Positions 8,565-16,454 of a stretch of DNA of 64,000 nucleotides are shown piece by piece. Position 1 is the first letter of the stretch; every line of letters begins with the position of its first letter. The position numbers were made by a program, and so were the translations under genes. The notes under the pieces were generated by a model. That model was not told the origin of the DNA and ran no database searches. It saw only the letters and a list, made by a program, of their open reading frames with translations. This stretch comes from JANQRX01 sp963663975. Its GTDB lineage: Bacteria; Pseudomonadota; Alphaproteobacteria; Rhizobiales; Kaistiaceae. The DNA lies in NCBI GenBank assembly GCA_963663975.2, contig CAXXRA010000015.1, forward strand, positions 496,001 to 560,000, in the 5' to 3' direction.

Positions 8565-10889
8565 CTAATCGCCGCTGTCGCCCCCATCGCCATCAGAGGC
8601 GTCGCCCTTGCCTTGAACGATCCGCGCCTTGCCTTCCGCCGCCGGTTGGGTGGACGGTCGGGCCGCTGCCCGTATGTCCTCCACCACAATACGGCCAGCG
8701 ACGGCTTTGCCTTCCTTGTCTTCGCCGAAGGTGATGGTCCGTTGCGGGAAAGGAATCTCGATGCCCAGTTCGTCGAAGCGGTTCTTCAGACGGCGATTAA
8801 ATTCCCGCTTCATGCCCCACTGTGTTCCGGCCCTGACCCTGATGCGGGCGCGGATGATCACGGCGGAATCGTCCAAGCTTTGGAGGCCCTGCACTTCCAA
8901 CGGCGTGATGATGTCGGGGGCCAGGGTTTGGTCCTCGGCCATTTCCCGACCCAGGTCCTCGATCACCTTCATCACCTCGTCCACGTTTTCCCGGTAGGCG
9001 ATGCCAATGTTCAACACCACGTTGGAAAAGTCTTTGGTGTAGTTGAGCACCGTACCCACATCGCTGAAGGGCACCGTGTGCACGCTGCCGGCCGGATCAC
9101 GTAGGCGGACGGTGCGGATGGAAAAGGATTCCACGGTGCCCTCGTGGCCGCCCACGCCCACGTAATCGCCGACGGTGATGGTGTCCTCCACTAGGATGAA
9201 CAGGCCGGTGATCACGTCCTTGACCAGGCTCTGGGCACCGAAGCCCACGGCGAGGCCGATCACCCCGGCGCCGGCCAGCAGCGGGCCGATGTTGATGCCC
9301 AGTTCGGAAAGCACGATCATCGACACCATCACCGCCACCACTGCGAACACCACCTTGCGAAACAAGGGCAGCAGAGTGCGGACACGGGCGCTACGCTCGA
9401 CCACCTTGCCTGCAGCATCGGTCTGGGCCAGATAGCGTTCGACGCCGGTGTTGACCCCTTCCCAGAAGATCAGCGCTAGAACCACCACGGCGATGATGCT
9501 GAAGGCACTTTCCACCAACTGCCCGCCCAGCGGAGTGACCAGCCAGCCCAGCGCGTCTACTCCCCATGTCTCCAGCACCGCCAGGGCGGCGATCAGGCCC
9601 ACCGCCCAGCGCAACAGCCGCCGCATGGTGGGGAGGTAACGGTTGGCTCTTTCTTCCAGGGTGGGGAAGCGGTCGCGCACTTCCCGGCGGATGGCGAAGC
9701 CGCGTTCCACCAGCCGGTCGAGTCCGGTCATGATCAACAGGGCTATGCCCACGATCACGATGGTTACCGCCGTTGCCCGGGCCAGATACTGGAAGCCGCC
9801 CTCTATTCCCAACACCCAAACGCCGAAAATGGCGGCTACATAAACGACCGCCAAAACATGCCAGGTGTCGGCAAAGCGGACGCGCAGGCGTCCGGCTCTC
9901 GCAGCCTTTCCTTCGCCTCGAATCCAAGCCGCCACAGGCGCCCGGTTCTGCAGCAAGAAAACCACCGCCAGGCCAGCGATTGCCAGCCCGAGCAGTCCCC
10001 GCAGGCCCGTATATCCGCCCGCCGGCAGTCCCAGCAGCAGCGCCGCTTCGGCGAACAAGAAGCCAAAAACGGAAAAGCCCACCAGCCGCCGGATCCAGAT
10101 GAGCAAGTAATTGGCGGTCACGTCCGCAAGCGGCACGATGCGAAGGGTTTCCACCGCCGGTGCCAGTATCATGCGGGCCACGGCCAGGACGCCGCGGACG
10201 ATCAGGTAGGCGTTTATGAGCGTCAGCGCCACGACCTGAACCGGGGGCGTCGGCCGCACCACCAGCGCCACGGCATAGGCGGCGGCACCAAATGCAGCGA
10301 CGGGCACCAGGTCCAGCACGGTGCGCCCGGCTAGCAGGGGCAGGCGCACAAAGAGGGTGTCGGCGTCCCGTTCCTCCAGGGCCAGCCGGGGCCGCCTGAG
10401 CAGAAGCCGCACCAGCCGTTCGGCAACCCCACCGGCAAACAGAATCAACGCCACCTTGATGACCAGATCGAACAACTGCTGCCGGGCTTCCGGATTGGCA
10501 GCCTGATCCCCGACCCAGGCAAATATTACCGGAACATCACGAAGCGCATCGACGGCGGCCACCAACTGACGTCTGGCATCCCTCACGTTATCTAAAAAAG
10601 AGGCGATCAGCCCGGCGCCGGCGCTTTCCACCGGCGGCTCCACCGTGGTGTCCCTCCTGGAGACAATCAGTGCGCGGATTCGGGCAAGCAGTTGTTCCCG
10701 GGCCGCTTCGTCCACCATGACTGCGGCCAGGTCTTCCAGTTCCTGGATGGTAACGGCCGGTTCGGGGTCGGCCTGCTGGGCCTGTGCCAAGAATGGAGCC
10801 AACAGAAGAAGAACAACAAAAAGGCCAAAAAGGCTAAAGCGGCGAGCCCACACCCAGCCCCCAAGAGGGACGGCAGCCGTTAATTCCAC
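8565..10889 (-). CDS. MscS-family mechanosensitive channel, large multi-TM form
   Basis: About 774 residues. A signal-peptide-like segment (FSLFGLFVVLLLLAPFLAQA) precedes a periplasmic helical region and roughly ten membrane spans. The conserved MscS pore and beta domain sit at the C-terminal third: GLAVGFGAQSLVKDVITGL, then VGDYVGVGGHEGTVESFSIRTVRLRD. It should open under membrane tension to release solutes during hypo-osmotic shock. The frame is open up to ATG 11123, but the extra 78 residues are not membrane- or signal-like. GTG 10889 places the signal sequence at the N-terminus, although no clear ribosome binding site is seen. It appears to be monocistronic. Confidence 0.85.
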   Translation of the reverse strand: MELTAAVPLGGWVWARRFSLFGLFVVLLLLAPFLAQAQQADPEPAVTIQELEDLAAVMVDEAAREQLLARIRALIVSRRDTTVEPPVESAGAGLIASFLDNVRDARRQLVAAVDALRDVPVIFAWVGDQAANPEARQQLFDLVIKVALILFAGGVAERLVRLLLRRPRLALEERDADTLFVRLPLLAGRTVLDLVPVAAFGAAAYAVALVVRPTPPVQVVALTLINAYLIVRGVLAVARMILAPAVETLRIVPLADVTANYLLIWIRRLVGFSVFGFLFAEAALLLGLPAGGYTGLRGLLGLAIAGLAVVFLLQNRAPVAAWIRGEGKAARAGRLRVRFADTWHVLAVVYVAAIFGVWVLGIEGGFQYLARATAVTIVIVGIALLIMTGLDRLVERGFAIRREVRDRFPTLEERANRYLPTMRRLLRWAVGLIAALAVLETWGVDALGWLVTPLGGQLVESAFSIIAVVVLALIFWEGVNTGVERYLAQTDAAGKVVERSARVRTLLPLFRKVVFAVVAVMVSMIVLSELGINIGPLLAGAGVIGLAVGFGAQSLVKDVITGLFILVEDTITVGDYVGVGGHEGTVESFSIRTVRLRDPAGSVHTVPFSDVGTVLNYTKDFSNVVLNIGIAYRENVDEVMKVIEDLGREMAEDQTLAPDIITPLEVQGLQSLDDSAVIIRARIRVRAGTQWGMKREFNRRLKNRFDELGIEIPFPQRTITFGEDKEGKAVAGRIVVEDIRAAARPSTQPAAEGKARIVQGKGDASDGDGGDSGD

Positions 10890-11721
10890 TGAATGGCGCA
10901 AATATTCATAGCCGGTCTTGATAAGTCCCACAGGCGGGCGCCGCCTGAACCAGGCGGGGCTGGGGTGTGGACGGCCGACATGGATGGCCTCAGCAAATCG
11001 CCCCGATGGTCTCGCCCAATTGCTGCCCAGCAAAGGCTGAATATAACAGCAATTGACAGATCGTCGCACCCTGTTCCTAACCGGCAAGACTGGTGCCTTG
11101 ATGACCGTTTCGGGCAAGACCATTGTGCCAACAACGGCCGTCGGGTCGCCGAAAATCCACGACCTGCGATGCTGTGCGTTGGCAGATCATTCAAAAAAGA
11201 CCCCGACCCTGCCGAAGCAGAGCCGGGGGGCATGTGCCACAGAGTTGGGCATTACACGCGGCCGAGCACCTACCGGGTACACCAGGCTCTGAAGCCCGCT
11301 TTCGAGGAAGCACTTCTTCGCACCCGACCGCAAAAAGGAGCCCCAGGGACGGGACGTATTCACGATCAACCACACGCGCGCAAGCGGTGTCATCGTTACA
11401 TGATTTTCCGCACTCAGTTAGCTGGCTAAAAACTCGTACGGCCCCAACGGAAAACCGATCCGAGAGGGCTTCTCACCATGTCGTCTGGAGTGGGTCACGA
11501 GCCGCCGTCTGAGAGCGGCCATCCGACTTCCGCATTGCCGCTGAAAGCAGCCATCAGGGTCTGCGCCTGAGACGGCCGAAATTGCCAAAACCGGCCGTCA
11601 ACTGCTTGGTCATCGTGGGCTTTCGCACAACAAATTGAGCCCAACCGTGTAGGCTATCGGGCATCCGAATCAACGCGGTGTTGCGGCCGGCTAGATTCGC
11701 GAAGCCGAGCGGGGGTTTGAA
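10890..11721. other. Non-coding stretch with a minus-strand terminator
   Basis: No ORF here has convincing protein character; the longest frames are Arg/Pro-rich and random-looking. The only clear structure is the terminator at 11193-11228 on the minus strand. The 200 bp upstream of it on that strand contain no gene and could encode a small RNA (see findings). Confidence 0.5.
11193..11228 (-). terminator. Rho-independent terminator with UUCG-type loop
   Basis: Read on the minus strand, CCCCGGCTCTGC, loop TTCG, GCAGGGTCGGGG form a 12-bp stem (two G-U pairs) followed by TCTTTTTT. This is a textbook intrinsic terminator. No minus-strand gene ends nearby on its upstream side. Confidence 0.75.
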
Positions 11722-11823
11722 ATGGCGTTCTTTCTGGGACTTGCGCTTTTTGTAGGTTTGTTTGGATACCTCGACTCCAGGCTACCTTGGCCGGCGTTCG
11801 GAGATGAGGACACGGCACGATGA
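11722..11823 (+). CDS. 33-residue single-span membrane microprotein
   Basis: The ORF (MAFFLGLALFVGLFGYLDSR...DEDTAR) has one hydrophobic helix followed by a short charged tail. Its TGA overlaps the ATG of the next gene as ATGA, indicating translational coupling with the membrane protein at 11820. The upstream AGCGGGGG run could act as a weak ribosome binding site. Function is unknown; it may be a small subunit of its partner. Confidence 0.45.
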   Translation: MAFFLGLALFVGLFGYLDSRLPWPAFGDEDTAR

Positions 11824-12400
11824 TTGCCGGCCATTTTGCGTTCGCAGCTGCGGTAAAGGCTAGGGAACCGAAAATCCCACTATGGTCCCTGATGCTTTCG
11901 ACCCAGTGGTTGGACGTAGCGTTCGTGCCATTGCTTCTGGCGGGCATCAAAACCTTCGAGTCGGCGGCGCCAGATGCTGGCCACAGTGCACCGCTCATCC
12001 ACGCTGACTATACCCACTCGCTCGTGGGTGCGCTGATCTTGTCGGCCATCTTTGGTGGGATTGCAGCAAGGTTGTGGGGCCAGCGCGCTGGGATAGTTCT
12101 CGGCGCCGTTAGCATGTCGCACTGGGTCATCGATCTGATTGTCCACCAGCCAGATATGCCGATCCTGCCGGGTAATCTTGGCGGCCTACCGCTTCTGGGT
12201 TTTGGCCTTTGGACCTGGCCGGCGGGCGCAATCGTGGTGGAGGCGCTTGTTGTTTCGTCGGTTTTGGCCTCTATTGGCGCGCGGCCGTCGGGGCGTCGGG
12301 GTCGGTCGGCACGTCGGTGGGTTACGCGCAAGCGGTTGGCGCTCTGGCGCTCATCGCAGGCTTGTTTGTGCTGACGCTCGACAAGATGTTCCCGTTCTAG
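11820..12400 (+). pseudogene. Conserved membrane protein (DUF457-like), frameshifted near the C-terminus
   Basis: The first ~150 residues (MIAGHFAFAAAVKAREPKIPLWSLMLSTQWLDVAFVPL..., HADYTHSLVGALI, SHWVIDLIVHQPDMP) match a widespread inner-membrane family with conserved His/Asp residues, sometimes called putative metal-dependent membrane hydrolases. Around 12275-12300 the reading frame shifts: the natural C-terminus (GASGSVGTSVGYAQAVGALALIAGLFVL...) continues in a different frame and ends at 12400. The gene is either a recent pseudogene or carries a sequencing indel. It is coupled to the 33-residue microprotein upstream. Confidence 0.65.
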
Positions 12401-12431
12401 ATATCGGTCCCGGACAGGGAATGAGACCTCC

Positions 12432-12700
12432 TTAAGCGATCGCGCACCAAGCGCCTGCCAACTGACCCGGCACGAGCGTCGGCACCGCGGCGCCGTCAAC
12501 CGGCAGCCGTGCGATGTCCGCTTCTCTAATCGGCCGTTTGCGTCAAGCGCTTCAGACTATCCACGACTGCAGTGTCGATGTCGCTCACGGGCTCGCGCTT
12601 CTCTTCGGAATCGGCACCAGGCGCGGGAATTTCGGTTTGCGGTGGTGGTGGGATACGCTCCCGCTGCTGAAAATTTTCAAACCAAAATATGAAATCCGCA
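12432..12700 (-). pseudogene. Decayed coding-like fragment with VVDSLK...RPIREADI peptide
   Basis: On the minus strand, PPPPQTEIPAPGAD...DIDTAVVDSLKRL runs into a stop. A second frame continues RPIREADIARLPVDG to a stop at 12432. A VVDSLK..DPxRPIREADI peptide recurs in many rhizobial-type genomes (recalled, not checked). No start codon exists. This is best read as a relic of a dispersed sequence rather than a gene. Confidence 0.3.
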
Positions 12701-12720
12701 CATAGAGGAGAATCAACTAA

Positions 12721-12825
12721 ATGGAAGCTCTCGAAGCTCTCGAAGGAATCCTGTGGATTCTCGCGGCAACTGTGGCTCTCAGCTGGTTATTTCTCGCCGG
12801 GTGGCTCGCAATTTCTTTCATCTGA
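12721..12825 (+). CDS. 34-residue hydrophobic microprotein
   Basis: MEALEALEGILWILAATVAL... encodes an acidic N-terminus followed by one membrane helix and stops at 12825. AGAGGAGAA ends about 9 bases before the ATG, a strong ribosome binding site. No family is recognised. No partner gene follows within 350 bp. Confidence 0.45.
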   Translation: MEALEALEGILWILAATVALSWLFLAGWLAISFI

Positions 12826-13189
12826 ACGCCGCCAGCCTATCCACCAGCCGCTTGACCGTCGTCAGGTGCCAAATTCCGCCGCGAGTACGTGGATATGGCC
12901 GGCGCGGGCGAGTACCGTCACCAGTCGGTCGCCGTGCCATTCCTCGATGCTGAAATCGAGATTGTCGGTTGCCAAGACGGCGGCTCATGTTGGCCACCGG
13001 AAGCTGCCGGAGTAAACCACTTATCCATTAACAGCTATTCAAATTCACATTAATTAGCTGTGGCGGGTTTAATCGTGCCTCAGGACTCAGTCGGTACTTT
13101 CGCCCTGGTTGCGGCCACGCGGGTTATGACTGCCGGCTCGCGAGCCACTCGACAGAGCGGACAACAGAGATGACCGAAGGTGACACACC
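12826..13189. other. Intergenic, no feature recognised
   Basis: I see no gene or RNA here. The AT-rich patch around 13015-13065 is the probable promoter region of the pilin gene that starts at 13190. Confidence 0.5.
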
Positions 13190-13351
13190 ATGAAGAAGCT
13201 TCTTGCACACTTTGCCAAGGACGAATCCGGCGTCACCGCCATTGAGTATGGCCTGATCGCCACTCTTATCGGTGTTGCCATTATCGTCGGCGCGACCACA
13301 CTCGGCACCGCGCTTGATACGCAGTTCACCGCCATCTCGAAGAACTTCTAG
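13190..13351 (+). CDS. flp: Flp/Fap-type pilin
   Basis: A 53-residue class IVb prepilin. A short basic leader (MKKLLAHFAKDESG) is followed by VTAIEYGLIATLIGVAIIVGA, which contains the Glu-Tyr pair and hydrophobic helix diagnostic of Flp pilins. Prepilin peptidase should cut after the leader Gly. Flp pilins assemble into tad pili for adhesion. No tad or cpa assembly gene is visible in the window, so this is an orphan copy that would need machinery encoded elsewhere. Its 3' end overlaps a convergent hypothetical gene by 26 bp. Confidence 0.88.
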   Translation: MKKLLAHFAKDESGVTAIEYGLIATLIGVAIIVGATTLGTALDTQFTAISKNF

Positions 13352-13604
13352 TAACCGGCCTGTCGTCGCGAAATCTGCCTTCGTGGCTGGTCGTCATCCT
13401 CCCGCCGTTCCGAAGGATCGCGCGCCGGGTCCCACCGACGCACGCCGTCGTCAGCGCCCCCGCCATCTCCTGCGCCAGCGCCTTGGCTTCATCGATGGTC
13501 AGGGTGTCGGCAGCAGAGGCGACGTGCGGCTCGCGGCCATAGATGTAGACATGTTGACCACCAATGGCGAACGCCAGCGCGAAGCCTCGCCACTGTTGGC
13601 TCAT
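13326..13604 (-). CDS. Hypothetical protein
   Basis: A 92-residue ORF. The N-terminal 60 residues (QWRGFALAFAIGGQHVYIYGREPHVASAADTLTIDEAKALAQEMAGAL) have convincing protein character. The tail is Arg/Ser-rich and may be out-of-frame sequence. No family is recognised. It converges on the Flp pilin gene and overlaps it. Confidence 0.45.
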   Translation of the reverse strand: MSQQWRGFALAFAIGGQHVYIYGREPHVASAADTLTIDEAKALAQEMAGALTTACVGGTRRAILRNGGRMTTSHEGRFRDDRPVTRSSSRWR

Positions 13605-13745
13605 TCCCGCTAGGATCGGCGAACGGAGCGGGAATGGGCCGTTTCTTTGCGCCGCGCCTGCATCCTGCCGCCAACCGTGCTAAGCTGCCGGTGTCGAGTT
13701 CGGATAGTCCCCCGTGCCCGACCTCCGTATCTGAAATAGATGTCC

Positions 13746-13779
13746 CCCCGGCTCTGCTCACCGCAGGGCCGGGGTCTTT
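13746..13779 (+). terminator. Intrinsic terminator
   Basis: CCCCGGCTCTGC, loop TCACC, GCAGGGCCGGGG form a 12-bp stem followed by TCTTT. The stem is nearly the same sequence as the minus-strand terminator at 11.2 kb. It could end the pilin transcript, whose stop codon is about 400 bp upstream. Confidence 0.65.
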
Positions 13780-14027
13780 ACGTCTGACTCCCCAAGACGG
13801 CTAAGAACCATCTCGACATCGCACCACGACTCAGCGAGCCTGCATCGGTTGCTGCGAGGAGGCATCTTCCGGCGACGAGAGGCGCCGAACCCGAGACCTT
13901 CGCGACCTCCCACCGGCGCCTCTTCTTTGCATGGACTCGACTCCTGTCCGGCGATGGAACGGAGGCGTCCGTACGGACTTGACCCTGGCCGACGCCTTTC
14001 TTTGCCGCTCTGCCGGGGATTTATTGG

Positions 14028-14114
14028 ATGGGAGAGCGGCCCTGGCTGCCGCCCGGCATTGCCGCCGTCATCGTGGCAGTTGGTATCTTGGTCATGGTGC
14101 CGGGCCTGACATAG
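14028..14114 (+). CDS. 28-residue hydrophobic microprotein (tentative)
   Basis: MGERPWLPPGIAAVIVAVGI... is a short basic/Pro N-terminus plus one membrane helix ending MVPGLT. A GGGGAT sequence lies about 10 bases upstream. It is the third single-helix ORF within 2.5 kb. Function is unknown, and the ORF could be fortuitous. Confidence 0.3.
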   Translation: MGERPWLPPGIAAVIVAVGILVMVPGLT

Positions 14115-14129
14115 ATCGAATCGATGCAA

Positions 14130-14144
14130 CTATAAAAATAATAG
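14130..14144. promoter_or_regulatory. AT-rich dyad upstream of the AEP transporter
   Basis: CTAT-N7-ATAG lies 97 bp before the binding-protein start, embedded in a sequence that resembles the phnW-lysR operator (shared ATAAAA-type core followed by a GATTT). It is a candidate second site for the LysR regulator. Confidence 0.35.
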
Positions 14145-14240
14145 ATTTCATTTATCCTTGAGGCGTTATCACAGTGTTGTACGAAGGACCGATAAAACGG
14201 CTGAATAACAGGGAAAAGATCCTTAAAAGGGAGTGCTGAA

Positions 14241-15263
14241 ATGAAGTTTCCGTCCAAATTGCTGGCCTCTTTGGTGTTGATTCTGGGTGTCCCCGCGGCC
14301 TCCGCCTTGGCGGCCGAGTTGACCGTTTACACTGCGCTGGAGGCGGATCACCTGCAGGAATACGCAGCCGCGTTCAACGAAGTAAATCCGGATATCGAGA
14401 TCAACTGGGTGCGCGACAGCACCGGGATCGTCACGGCGAAATTGCTGGCGGAAAAGAACAATCCGCAGGCCGATGTCATCATGGGCCTTGCCGCCACCTC
14501 GCTTCTATTGATGAAGTCCGAGGGTATGCTGGAACCCTACACTCCCAAGGGTGTGGAGAACCTGGACCCCAAATTCGTCGACCGCAGCGATCCGCCCCAC
14601 TGGACCGGCATGGACGCCTGGGTGGCGGCGATTTGCTACAACACGGTCGAGGGCGAGAAGAATGGCGTGCCGGCCCCGGCCAGTTGGGAAGATCTGACCA
14701 AGCCTGTCTACCAGGGCCATGTGATCATGCCGAATCCGAATTCCTCGGGGACCGGATTTCTCGACGTGTCGTCCTGGCTGCAGATCTTTGGCGAGGACGC
14801 CGCCTGGGACTTCATGGACCGATTGCACGCCAACATCGCCCGCTATACCCATTCCGGTTCCAAGCCGTGCAAACTGGCTGCCGCCGGCGAGACGGTGGTT
14901 GGCGTGTCGTTTGCATTCCGCGGCGCGAAATCCAAGGCTGACGGCGCCCCGATCGAGATCATCGTGCCCACCGAAGGCGTCGGATGGGATATGGAGGCCT
15001 CGGCAATCGTGGCCGGCACGCCCAACCTGGAGGCGGCGCAGAAGCTGTTGGATTGGACCGCCACACGCGCGGCCAATGAGCTGTTCAATGCCGGGTACGC
15101 CGTGGTCGCCTATGCCGGCATCGCCAAGCCGGTCGAGCACTTCCCCGAGGGCATCGCCGAGGCTATGATCGACAATGACTTCGAGTTCGCCGCCAACAAT
15201 CGGGCCGCTATTCTGAAGGAATGGCAGCAACGCTATGACGGTAAGTCCGAACCGAAATCGTGA
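14241..15263 (+). CDS. 2-Aminoethylphosphonate-type ABC transporter, binding protein
   Basis: A 340-residue secreted solute-binding protein. The signal peptide (MKFPSKLLASLVLILGVPAASALA) is followed by ELTVYTALEADHLQEYAAAFNE, typical of the ferric-iron/AEP-like cluster. The family of putative AEP-binding proteins is recognised by DSTGIVTAKLLAEKNNPQADVI and the SSGTGFLDVSSWLQIFGE segment. It would capture aminoethylphosphonate in the periplasm and deliver it to the downstream ATPase and permease. A ribosome binding site, AAAAGGGAG, is present. A hairpin terminator follows the gene. Confidence 0.88.
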   Translation: MKFPSKLLASLVLILGVPAASALAAELTVYTALEADHLQEYAAAFNEVNPDIEINWVRDSTGIVTAKLLAEKNNPQADVIMGLAATSLLLMKSEGMLEPYTPKGVENLDPKFVDRSDPPHWTGMDAWVAAICYNTVEGEKNGVPAPASWEDLTKPVYQGHVIMPNPNSSGTGFLDVSSWLQIFGEDAAWDFMDRLHANIARYTHSGSKPCKLAAAGETVVGVSFAFRGAKSKADGAPIEIIVPTEGVGWDMEASAIVAGTPNLEAAQKLLDWTATRAANELFNAGYAVVAYAGIAKPVEHFPEGIAEAMIDNDFEFAANNRAAILKEWQQRYDGKSEPKS

Positions 15264-15270
15264 CGGCAGC

Positions 15271-15304
15271 GGCCGGAGCGGGCGCCCCCCGTTCCGGCCG
15301 TTTT
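15271..15304 (+). terminator. Attenuating terminator between binding protein and ATPase
   Basis: GGCCGGAGCGGG pairs with CCCGTTCCGGCC around a 5-base loop, followed by GTTTT. This 12-bp stem lies in the 78-bp gap inside the operon. It probably lowers expression of the ATPase and permease relative to the binding protein. Confidence 0.7.
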
Positions 15305-15341
15305 CATGCTTGGCCCGACCTGGTGATCCAAGAGACCAGGC

Positions 15342-16448
15342 ATGACCGATGACGGTGCATCGGCAACCGATGTTTTCCTGGAAATCGAGGGCGTATGGAA
15401 ATCCTACGCCGACTTTATCGCCCTTAGAGACATCTCGCTTAAAGTCTATGAAGGCGAATTCGTTTGCTTTCTCGGACCATCTGGTTGCGGGAAAACGACG
15501 CTGCTTCGAGCCATTGCCGGCCTCGATCCGCAAACCTCCGGCCGCATCACCCAGGCCGGTCGCGACATCTCGGCGCTTCCTCCCGCGCAGCGAGATTTCG
15601 GCATCGTCTTTCAATCCTACGCCCTGTTTCCCAATCTGACGGTCAGAGCGAATATTGCCTATGGGCTGGAGAACACCGGTGTCGCCAGACCGCGGATCGC
15701 CGAGCGGGTCAACGAACTTCTCGAACTAGTCGGGCTGCCGACCGAAGCGCAAAAATATCCTGCGCAGCTCTCCGGCGGTCAGCAGCAGCGCATAGCGCTG
15801 GCGCGCGCAATCGCCACCTCGCCCGGACTGCTACTGCTCGACGAACCGCTGTCTGCGCTGGACGCAAAGGTCCGGGTTCACCTCCGCCATGAGATCAAGG
15901 AGTTGCAGCGCACGCTCGGCGTCACGACCGTCATGGTGACGCACGATCAGGAGGAGGCACTGTCCATGGCCGACCGGCTGGTGGTGATGAATCACGGCGT
16001 CATCGAACAGATCGGAACGCCGCTCCAAATTTATCGCGATCCGGCTTCGCTGTTCGTGGCCGATTTTATCGGCGCGATGAACCAGATGCCGGCGCGAGCC
16101 GGCGACGGCGACCGAGTGCAGATCGGTTCCTTCGCGGGCACGTGCTGCGGCCATTCGTTTGAGGCCGGCACCTCGGTCGTGGCGACCATCCGCCCCGAAG
16201 ACATCATGCCGGTTGAAGGTGACAGGGGCGAACGCAGCAACAACGTTATTTCGGCAAAGATCGAGGACATGGAATTTCTCGGTTCGTTCTTCCGCTCGTC
16301 GATTTCGAGCCCGGAACTCGGAGACACGGTTATTTTGGCCAACTTTTCGATCAATGCGGTTCGCCGTCTCGATCTGACGGTCGGCAACTCCTTGCGGATT
16401 GAATTGCCGGCCCGCAGGCTGAAGGCCTTTCCGGAAGGGAGGAGCTGA
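15342..16448 (+). CDS. 2-Aminoethylphosphonate-type ABC transporter, ATPase
   Basis: A 368-residue ABC ATPase with Walker A GPSGCGKTT, Q-loop FQSYALFPN, signature LSGGQQQRIALARA and Walker B LLLLDEPLSALD. A C-terminal TOBE-type regulatory domain follows (ATIRPEDIMPVEGD...). It energises import by the fused permease that starts 6 bp downstream. It belongs to the spermidine/iron/AEP subgroup. The assignment to AEP rests on the binding protein and the neighbouring phnW regulon. Confidence 0.88.
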   Translation: MTDDGASATDVFLEIEGVWKSYADFIALRDISLKVYEGEFVCFLGPSGCGKTTLLRAIAGLDPQTSGRITQAGRDISALPPAQRDFGIVFQSYALFPNLTVRANIAYGLENTGVARPRIAERVNELLELVGLPTEAQKYPAQLSGGQQQRIALARAIATSPGLLLLDEPLSALDAKVRVHLRHEIKELQRTLGVTTVMVTHDQEEALSMADRLVVMNHGVIEQIGTPLQIYRDPASLFVADFIGAMNQMPARAGDGDRVQIGSFAGTCCGHSFEAGTSVVATIRPEDIMPVEGDRGERSNNVISAKIEDMEFLGSFFRSSISSPELGDTVILANFSINAVRRLDLTVGNSLRIELPARRLKAFPEGRS

Positions 16449-16454
16449 CGGTCC

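Noticed and set aside
13758..14129. 123-codon ORF on the minus strand
   Set aside because: Arg/Ser/Pro-rich with no protein-like pattern; it runs over the terminator and AT-rich promoter region.
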